This document shows positions 7,669 through 11,877 of a stretch of 11,877 nucleotides of DNA, piece by piece. Within the stretch, counting starts at the first letter, position 1, and every line of letters begins with the position of its first letter. This DNA is from JANXQG01 sp037147235. GTDB taxonomy: Bacteria; Planctomycetota; Planctomycetia; Pirellulales; Thermoguttaceae. A program made the position numbers and the translations under genes. The stretch covers positions 1 to 11,877 of the forward strand of contig JBAWVO010000206.1 of assembly GCA_037147235.1 (NCBI GenBank). Direction: 5' to 3'. Below the pieces are notes generated by a model. That model did no database searches. It was not told the origin of the DNA and saw only the letters and a list, made by a program, of their open reading frames with translations.

Positions 7669-7759
7669 AACCACCTCCGGTCTGGCGTTTCGCGGTCAGT
7701 ATCCCCACGCCGAACACAGCCCGCATGATACCCTGATTTGAACCGTCGATCGGAAAACG

Positions 7760-8788
7760 TCACAAAGTGGGTCGCCTTGAAGGGCTATAGGGGCTTCGGA
7801 CTGCTGGACGATAAGGCTCGCGACCGGACGAAGTAGGAGAAACAGCACCTGCTGATTCCATACTTGAAACATACGTCGGGGTTGTCACCGGTTGTGTACT
7901 GGTAATCATCGGACCCGCCGTCATCGGCTGTATGCTGGGAACCAACGGGCCAGCCGCCACCGGTTGCGTACTAAGAATCACCGGGCTGGCCATCACCGGC
8001 TGGGCACTGAAAATCACCGGAGCGGCCGTCACCGGTTGAGTACTAAAAATCACCGGGGCGGCTGCCACCGGTTGGGTACGGATGCCCGACGCCAACACCT
8101 GGCTTTTGACAGGATCAGGCATAGCAAGGGGTTTAGGACCGAGAGGTTGGATGCTCACGTCAAACACGAACGCCCCCCTGCTGACCGACTCGGTGCTGAC
8201 TGACTCTGCTGTTTTGACAAGTGGTTTCGATTGCGCACTGGCAACCATCAGGGCGGCTGTCACCGGTTGAGCAGTGAAAACCAACGGGGCGGCCGTCACC
8301 GGTTGCGTGCTGAAAATCACCGGGCTGGCTGCCATCTGCGGTGTGCTGAGAATCACTGGGCTGGCCGTCACCGGTTGGGTGCGGATGCCCGACACCAACA
8401 CCGAGCTTTCGGCAGGCCGCGGGATAGCAAGCGGTTTTGGACCAAGAGGTTGGATTCCCACGGCAAACGGGAACGCCCCTCTACTGACCGACTCGGTACT
8501 GATCGACTCCGTTTTGACAAGCGGTTGCGGAATACTGGGCATCGGAAGAATCGCAGCCGTTTCGGGCTCTAGTTCCGTTTTCAGGCCCGTACTCGGAATC
8601 TTTGCGACCGGTGCCGGGACGGTACTCAGATCAAACGGATCAAAATAGGGATCCGAATCGCTCTGAACACGAACCAGAGTACTGCTCAACCAGTGAGGAG
8701 ACTCGGCCGATGTCGCGACACCAATCCCGCAAATCAGGAATAAGCCCGCAACAACGATATTCACCGTGAACCAACGACTGAATTTCAT
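7760..8788 (-). CDS. Secreted proline-rich protein with nested 12-residue repeats
   Basis: No known family recognised. The start chosen is the ATG at 8788 (342 residues), giving a clear signal peptide: MKFSRW, a hydrophobic core (about 7-25) and a likely cut after TSA28. An upstream in-frame ATG at 8845 would add 19 residues that spoil it. The mature protein contains two arrays of a TQPVTAAPVIFS-like 12-residue unit: four units (137-184) and six or more (238-309). Each array follows a near-duplicate block of about 50 residues containing STESVSRGAF and IQPLGPKPLA, so a super-repeat of about 100 residues is doubled. The tail is basic and proline/serine-rich. There is no lipobox, PEP-CTERM tail or catalytic motif. 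It lies between the PEP-CTERM and kinase genes, suggesting an envelope or matrix role, which is inference. The ribosome binding site is weak. Confidence 0.75.
   Translation of the reverse strand: MKFSRWFTVNIVVAGLFLICGIGVATSAESPHWLSSTLVRVQSDSDPYFDPFDLSTVPAPVAKIPSTGLKTELEPETAAILPMPSIPQPLVKTESISTESVSRGAFPFAVGIQPLGPKPLAIPRPAESSVLVSGIRTQPVTASPVILSTPQMAASPVIFSTQPVTAAPLVFTAQPVTAALMVASAQSKPLVKTAESVSTESVSRGAFVFDVSIQPLGPKPLAMPDPVKSQVLASGIRTQPVAAAPVIFSTQPVTAAPVIFSAQPVMASPVILSTQPVAAGPLVPSIQPMTAGPMITSTQPVTTPTYVSSMESAGAVSPTSSGREPYRPAVRSPYSPSRRPTL
7862..8077 (-). repeat. 36-bp coding tandem repeats, array 2
   Basis: Six consecutive 36-base units encode variants of TQPVTAAPVIFS, with later units more diverged (IQPMTAGPMITS, TQPVTTPTYVSS). 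There is no intervening unique spacer, and the frame is kept throughout. Confidence 0.9.
8237..8380 (-). repeat. 36-bp coding tandem repeats, array 1
   Basis: Four consecutive 36-base units encode TQPVTASPVILS, TPQMAASPVIFS, TQPVTAAPLVFT and AQPVTAALMVAS. This array and array 2 share the same flanking block, showing that a larger segment was duplicated. Confidence 0.9.
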
Positions 8789-8815
8789 AGTATAAATGTC
8801 TTTCTTCGGAAACCG

Positions 8816-8823
8816 CCCCCCCC
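8816..8823. repeat. C8/G8 homopolymer in the repeat-protein leader
   Basis: An uninterrupted run of eight C (G on the gene strand) sits about 28 bases upstream of the preferred start. It is next to a small CCCCG...CGGGG dyad in the 93-base gap after the PEP-CTERM gene. Runs of this length can slip in replication. Confidence 0.6.
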
Positions 8824-8881
8824 GCAATAGACGGGGCATGAGCAAGGGAATTTCAACCTCTTCGTGCCAAAGTACAACACT

Positions 8882-9697
8882 CTATCGGCTGCGGCGACGC
8901 CACGCCAGCCCAGCCACCATGACAAAGCCTACCATGCACATCGCAAGCGAGCTAGGCTCTGGCACTTGTTGAACCTGAAAGTTGTCGTAGTAGGCTGTTC
9001 CGGTAAACGCCTGCGAAGTAGGATCGTACCCAGCAGCCAAGGCCGAGATGTCCGCATCCGTGAAGGAATTTAAGGAGGATCCATCTACGAACCCCGTGGT
9101 TACCAACGGCGTGGAGTTGTAATTGAGATACGCACTGTACTGATGGCTCGTAAAATCGAGGGAGATCAAAAAGTGATTCCAGTCAAGACCGACCTTGGTT
9201 CCCGTTTCGGTCAGATCCCCGGTTCCTTCCATCTGATAAAGAACATCGAGAGTTTTAGCATCAACACCCAAGGAGCCAAAAAGCAATGCGGGACTGCCTT
9301 TGGGGCCGTCATAAGCCTCAACTCCAAAAAACGGCCCGTAGGCACCGGCTGCGCTGCTTGGATTCTGTAGAACCTTCATATCCCAGCTAATCTGGATGAT
9401 CTTGTTCGGCAGCTCTGGATAGCCGCTGACCGGGACAAGCCATCGGGCACCTGAGTTTGCGGCCCGATTGACTTGCACGTCTTGGCTTCCGGAAAACTTC
9501 TCCGTGCTCTCCACCGTCGCAGTGCCACCCGAGCCAATTTGTACCCAACTGTTCGAGCCTTGCAACGCACCGGAGCTGTATGCCGGTGCCTCAAAACCTT
9601 GGCTGTTCTCAATCATACCCGCGAAAGATGCCGTTACGGAAATGAACATCACCCCCGCGGCCAGCACAATCTGCGAAAACCATCGATTTCTAAGCAT
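8882..9697 (-). CDS. PEP-CTERM sorting-domain exported protein
   Basis: Exported protein of 271 residues from the ATG at 9697, preferred because AGGA lies eight bases upstream. An in-frame ATG at 9706 would add three residues but has AGG directly abutting it. The signal peptide spans about 1-26 (hydrophobic core about 7-22, cut near SFAG). The middle is rich in Gly, Ser, Asn and aromatic beta-strand segments (SWDMKVLQNP, FGVEAYDG, YSAYLNYN, AYYDNFQVQQ), resembling a LamG/concanavalin-like sugar-binding fold, though that is only a visual resemblance. The C-terminus is a textbook PEP-CTERM signal: VPEPSS (245-250), a short hydrophobic helix and WRRRSR. In known systems exosortase cleaves this tail, and such proteins co-occur with exopolysaccharide genes. 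No exosortase gene is in the window. It is divergent from the WecA-like gene. Confidence 0.92.
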   Translation of the reverse strand: MLRNRWFSQIVLAAGVMFISVTASFAGMIENSQGFEAPAYSSGALQGSNSWVQIGSGGTATVESTEKFSGSQDVQVNRAANSGARWLVPVSGYPELPNKIIQISWDMKVLQNPSSAAGAYGPFFGVEAYDGPKGSPALLFGSLGVDAKTLDVLYQMEGTGDLTETGTKVGLDWNHFLISLDFTSHQYSAYLNYNSTPLVTTGFVDGSSLNSFTDADISALAAGYDPTSQAFTGTAYYDNFQVQQVPEPSSLAMCMVGFVMVAGLAWRRRSR

Positions 9698-9723
9698 TTC
9701 TTTCATCCTATAAAAAGGTTAGT

Positions 9724-9778
9724 TGGCGTAGATGCAGTCGAAAGGATGTCGAAGATGGCAACCTAACAATCTACGCCA
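9724..9778 (-). promoter_or_regulatory. 10-bp inverted repeat in the PEP-CTERM gene leader
   Basis: TGGCGTAGAT (9724-9733) and ATCTACGCCA (9769-9778) are perfect complements with a 35-base spacer, starting 26 bases upstream of the start codon on the gene strand. It could be an mRNA leader stem or a protein-binding dyad. Confidence 0.6.
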
Positions 9779-9844
9779 CGGTCTCAGCTTACCATCTATC
9801 CTAATCCGGGGAATGGGTTCCGCTACTAGAATTTTTCTTAAATG

Positions 9845-9921
9845 AGCAAGTATTTTTCCTGCTGCGTTCCTCGCCGGCTCTCACAAGAATTTTACTTGCT
9901 TGGATAAGAATAATACTTGTG
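9845..9921. promoter_or_regulatory. Cluster of CAAGTA/TACTTG half-sites
   Basis: AGCAAGTA (9845-9852) is the exact reverse complement of TACTTGCT (9893-9900). CAAG-N7-CTTG spans 9884-9898, and a further TACTTG lies at 9914-9919. The two TACTTG sites are 21 bases apart, two helical turns. An operator for a dimeric regulator is inferred. Confidence 0.45.
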
Positions 9922-9965
9922 GCGAAACCAATTTCCTGAATTCACAATGGGACTATACTGGGAGT

Positions 9966-10034
9966 CCACGGGGATTTTCCTGAGTTGTCCGTAGGGGTTT
10001 TCCTGAGTTGTCCGCAGGGGTTTTCCTGAGTCAT
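9966..10034 (+). repeat. Three 23-bp tandem repeats upstream of the WecA-like gene
   Basis: Units at 9966-9988, 9989-10011 and 10012-10034 share the core GGGG[AT]TTTTCCTGAGT. Units 1 and 2 end identically in TGAGTTGT; unit 3 ends TGAGTCAT, where the next hairpin begins. The spacing of just over two helical turns, and the position 56-124 bases before the start codon, fit a regulator binding array. Confidence 0.85.
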
Positions 10035-10057
10035 TGCCTGCAGGATCGTAGGCAATG
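10032..10057 (+). promoter_or_regulatory. Perfect 8-bp hairpin before the WecA-like gene
   Basis: CATTGCCT and AGGCAATG enclose a 10-base loop, 32 bases upstream of the ATG and overlapping the last tandem repeat by three bases. No T tract follows, so it is not an obvious terminator; a leader structure or an operator is possible. Confidence 0.6.
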
Positions 10058-10089
10058 AAATAGAACAAATAGCCGGAGCAAGAGGTTCC

Positions 10090-11751
10090 ATGAATACGTT
10101 ATTGGTTGTTTTCATTTTGAGTTGCGTCGCATCGCTGATTCTCGCTCCGTTGGTACGGCGTGTGGCAACACGGATCGGCCTTGTCGACCGGCCGGACGGG
10201 CGGCGCAAGATCCACACCAAGCCAATTCCACTGGGCGGCGGTATTGCCATTCTCGTGTCAGTTTGCATTGCGATCGGCGCGGCCTTCACGGCATCACCCC
10301 TGTGCCACGAGTTCTTAGCCGATCGCCTCTTGCTCCTTGGAATCTTCCTGGGGGCGGTCGCGATTTCCGTTACGGGCTTGGTTGACGATTACTGGCACCT
10401 GTGTGGGCGGCACAAGCTGATGGGGCAATGTCTGGCGGTCGCTCTGGTGATTGGTTGCGGCGTTCGGGTTGACTCGATTCACGCGTTCGACGTAAATTTT
10501 GAACTGGGACTCTTGGCCGTCCCCTTTACCGCTTTCTTCCTGCTGGGCGTGATCAATTCGCTCAACCTTCTGGACGGGATGGATGGGCTGTTGAGTTCTG
10601 TCGGCCTGATCATTTGCCTGGCGATGGCCACTCTCGCATTTTTTTCCGGCCACGGAATTTCCGCCTGTATCGCCGTGGCACTGGCTGGGGCATTGCTTGG
10701 ATTCTTACGCTATAACTTCCCACCGGCATCGATCTTCATGGGCGACTGCGGCAGCATGTTGGTGGGATTGCTGGTCGGAGTGGTAGCGATCCGAGGCTCC
10801 CTAAAAGGCCCAGCGACCGCGGCCATTCTCACTCCAATCGCCGTGTTGACCATACCCATCTTCGACACCCTCGCGGCCATTATCCGCCGGAAGTTGACGG
10901 GCTGTAGCCTCTACAGCACCGATCGGGGCCATCTCCATCATCGCCTGTTGGGGCAGGGCATGTCCCGCAGGCGGGTGCTCTTGTTGGTTTCGTTGTTTTG
11001 TCTCCTCGCGCTCATCGGAGCGCTGGCCAGCGTGGCGTTTCATAGTGAACTCATTGCGATTTCCACGTTCTTGCTCGTCGTTGCGATCCTGATTGTGACG
11101 CGGCTCTTCGGTTATTCAGAATACATGCTGATCAGGAATCGTCTCGTCGCGATTGTGCCGAACAAACTGAGGGCGTCCCACAAGGATAATTACCGCAAGG
11201 AGGAGATTCACATTCAAGGTACGGCCGATTGGTCGATGCTTTGGGATACCATCCTCGAACTCGTGCCGAGGCTCAATCTAACCAAGCTCTGTCTAAAAGT
11301 GAATGCCCCGGTGATCCACGAGCGATATCATGCAAGCTGGAGTCGAAACGCGGGCGACCTCGTGGATGCCAACGTCTGGCACGCGGAAATCCCACTGATT
11401 GCAGCCGGCCGCACCTTGGGTGTCGTGCAAGTCACCGGACCTGGCGAAGGACTTTCCACCAGCAGAAAGCTCGTCGTCGTGGCGAGTCTATTGGAAGATA
11501 TCGAGCCTATGGTGTGCGAAATTACTGGACTTGCTCACGAGAGTTCGCAGCCGACAAGTTCGCAGCCGGTTGTCGAGACCGATGCCGTTCAGGAGCTGCT
11601 TCTGGCCCCACCCCATATCATCAGGGAGTTGGCGTTGGCCGGGCACACAACCTGGGACAGCAACGGCAACGGTTATGCCGGTTACATCAGGAGCAAGAGG
11701 GCCACAACGGCCGCTGGTAATCGTTTGCCACGCTCGCGAAGAGCCAAATAA
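10090..11751 (+). CDS. WecA/TagO-family undecaprenyl-phosphate sugar-1-phosphate transferase with C-terminal extension
   Basis: An inner-membrane enzyme of 553 residues that would transfer a sugar 1-phosphate, typically GlcNAc-1-P from UDP-GlcNAc, to undecaprenyl phosphate, starting a lipid-linked polysaccharide. About ten or eleven membrane helices fill residues 1-345. Family motifs appear in order: DRPDGRRKIHTKPIPLGGG (33-51), GLVDDYWHL (96-104, D99/D100), NSLNLLDGMDGL (156-167, D162/D165), FMGDCGSMLVG (216-226), PIFDTL (256-261) and DRGHLHHRLL (278-287). The HxHH form favours WecA/TagO over the peptidoglycan enzyme MraY. Most relatives end near residue 350-370; here some 180 extra soluble residues follow, with a possible GAF-like segment (IPLIAAGRTLGVVQVTG, 434-450). 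The sugar used cannot be fixed from sequence. Regulation likely involves the tandem repeats just upstream. Confidence 0.93.
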   Translation: MNTLLVVFILSCVASLILAPLVRRVATRIGLVDRPDGRRKIHTKPIPLGGGIAILVSVCIAIGAAFTASPLCHEFLADRLLLLGIFLGAVAISVTGLVDDYWHLCGRHKLMGQCLAVALVIGCGVRVDSIHAFDVNFELGLLAVPFTAFFLLGVINSLNLLDGMDGLLSSVGLIICLAMATLAFFSGHGISACIAVALAGALLGFLRYNFPPASIFMGDCGSMLVGLLVGVVAIRGSLKGPATAAILTPIAVLTIPIFDTLAAIIRRKLTGCSLYSTDRGHLHHRLLGQGMSRRRVLLLVSLFCLLALIGALASVAFHSELIAISTFLLVVAILIVTRLFGYSEYMLIRNRLVAIVPNKLRASHKDNYRKEEIHIQGTADWSMLWDTILELVPRLNLTKLCLKVNAPVIHERYHASWSRNAGDLVDANVWHAEIPLIAAGRTLGVVQVTGPGEGLSTSRKLVVVASLLEDIEPMVCEITGLAHESSQPTSSQPVVETDAVQELLLAPPHIIRELALAGHTTWDSNGNGYAGYIRSKRATTAAGNRLPRSRRAK

Positions 11752-11806
11752 AGCGGCCTTCTGAGAATAGAATGGGCCGGAGTATTTGTGAGCTATATTT
11801 AAGATA

Positions 11807-11877
11807 CTAAGAATCCACCTCGGAACTCAAAGAGAACCACGAAAGACACAAAACAGACGAAAAAAGGCAGTTGTATT
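11807..11877 (+). repeat. 71-bp dispersed repeat, copy 2, cut by the window edge
   Basis: The inverted counterpart of 4054-4124. It begins CTAAGAATC, has an eight-base variable patch, then 54 bases identical to copy 1 up to the last base of the window. It lies 55 bases after the transferase stop codon. A weak CGGCC...GGCCG dyad (11754-11779) is the only terminator-like sequence between them. Confidence 0.92.

Larger units (their letters stand above)
7252..7759. other. 508-base intergenic stretch rich in repeats
   Basis: This separates the kinase gene from the upstream repeat-protein gene. From left to right it contains the kinase leader, a T7 run near 7331, a doubled TTGCGGCCGGAC (7380-7391 and 7395-7406, 15-base period), and three copies of the GTAGGGTGGG-type repeat between 7431 and 7670. 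Open frames here run through the repeats and look spurious. The kinase promoter should lie in roughly 7290-7380 on the minus strand, but no convincing -35/-10 pair is visible. Confidence 0.6.
9698..10089. other. Divergent control region between PEP-CTERM and WecA-like genes
   Basis: About 390 bases, AT-richer than its surroundings, with no gene. From left to right: the PEP-CTERM leader dyad (9724-9778), a cluster of CAAGTA/TACTTG half-sites (9845-9921), a TATACT box (9954-9959) inside a GGACT/AGTCC dyad (9950-9967), three 23-bp tandem repeats (9966-10034) and a hairpin (10032-10057). No convincing -35 partner for TATACT is visible. The plus-strand gene has GGAG and AGAGG upstream of its ATG. 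Confidence 0.75.

Noticed and set aside
7862..8380. Regular 36-bp repeats that might suggest a CRISPR array
   Set aside because: The units are contiguous with no unique spacers, keep an open frame coding for 12-residue repeats, and lie in a gene with a signal peptide. No cas genes are nearby.
8726..8745. Possible lipoprotein signal (LICG) in the repeat protein
   Set aside because: The residue just before the cysteine is Ile, not Gly, Ala or Ser, and a normal signal peptidase site (TSA) follows.

Overview
The window looks like a cell-surface polysaccharide locus from a Gram-negative-type bacterium, most probably a planctomycete. The evidence is a PEP-CTERM protein with a VPEPSS / transmembrane / RRR tail, a WecA-type initiating transferase, a Wzc-type tyrosine kinase, a large O-antigen-ligase-like protein with a C-terminal TPR region, moderately high G+C, and long intergenic gaps full of dispersed palindromic repeats. 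The taxonomic call is an inference; no rRNA or other marker gene is present.

Layout. A NarL/FixJ response regulator (40-702, +) ends in a hairpin terminator and is followed by about 600 bases without a convincing gene, including a strong orphan terminator at 1015-1047. Next come three minus-strand genes, read from high to low coordinates: a Wzc-like BY-kinase (4981-7251), a CpsB/YwqE-type PHP tyrosine phosphatase overlapping it by four bases (4181-4984), and, after 250 bases holding repeat elements, an O-antigen ligase/polymerase with TPRs (1301-3931). Upstream of the kinase lies a 508-base repeat-rich gap. Beyond it are two further minus-strand genes for exported proteins: a proline-rich protein built of 12-residue repeats (7760-8788) and a PEP-CTERM protein (8882-9697). 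A divergent control region (about 9698-10089) carries several dyads and three 23-bp tandem repeats. It separates them from a plus-strand WecA/TagO-family transferase with an unusual C-terminal extension (10090-11751).

How the genes fit together. The transferase would put the first sugar phosphate on undecaprenyl phosphate. The kinase/co-polymerase and its phosphatase would control chain length and export through reversible tyrosine phosphorylation. The ligase-like protein would polymerise or transfer the glycan, and the two exported proteins are candidate surface or matrix components. No exosortase, flippase, outer-membrane exporter or further glycosyltransferase is in the window, so the locus is probably larger or scattered.

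The points most worth a second look are the repeat-rich PEP-CTERM/WecA control region, a 71-bp inverted repeat pair bracketing about 7.7 kb, the kinase/phosphatase pairing with an altered Walker A' motif, the uncharacterised C-terminal domain of the transferase, the nested-repeat secreted protein, and the possible untranslated transcript ending at 1047.
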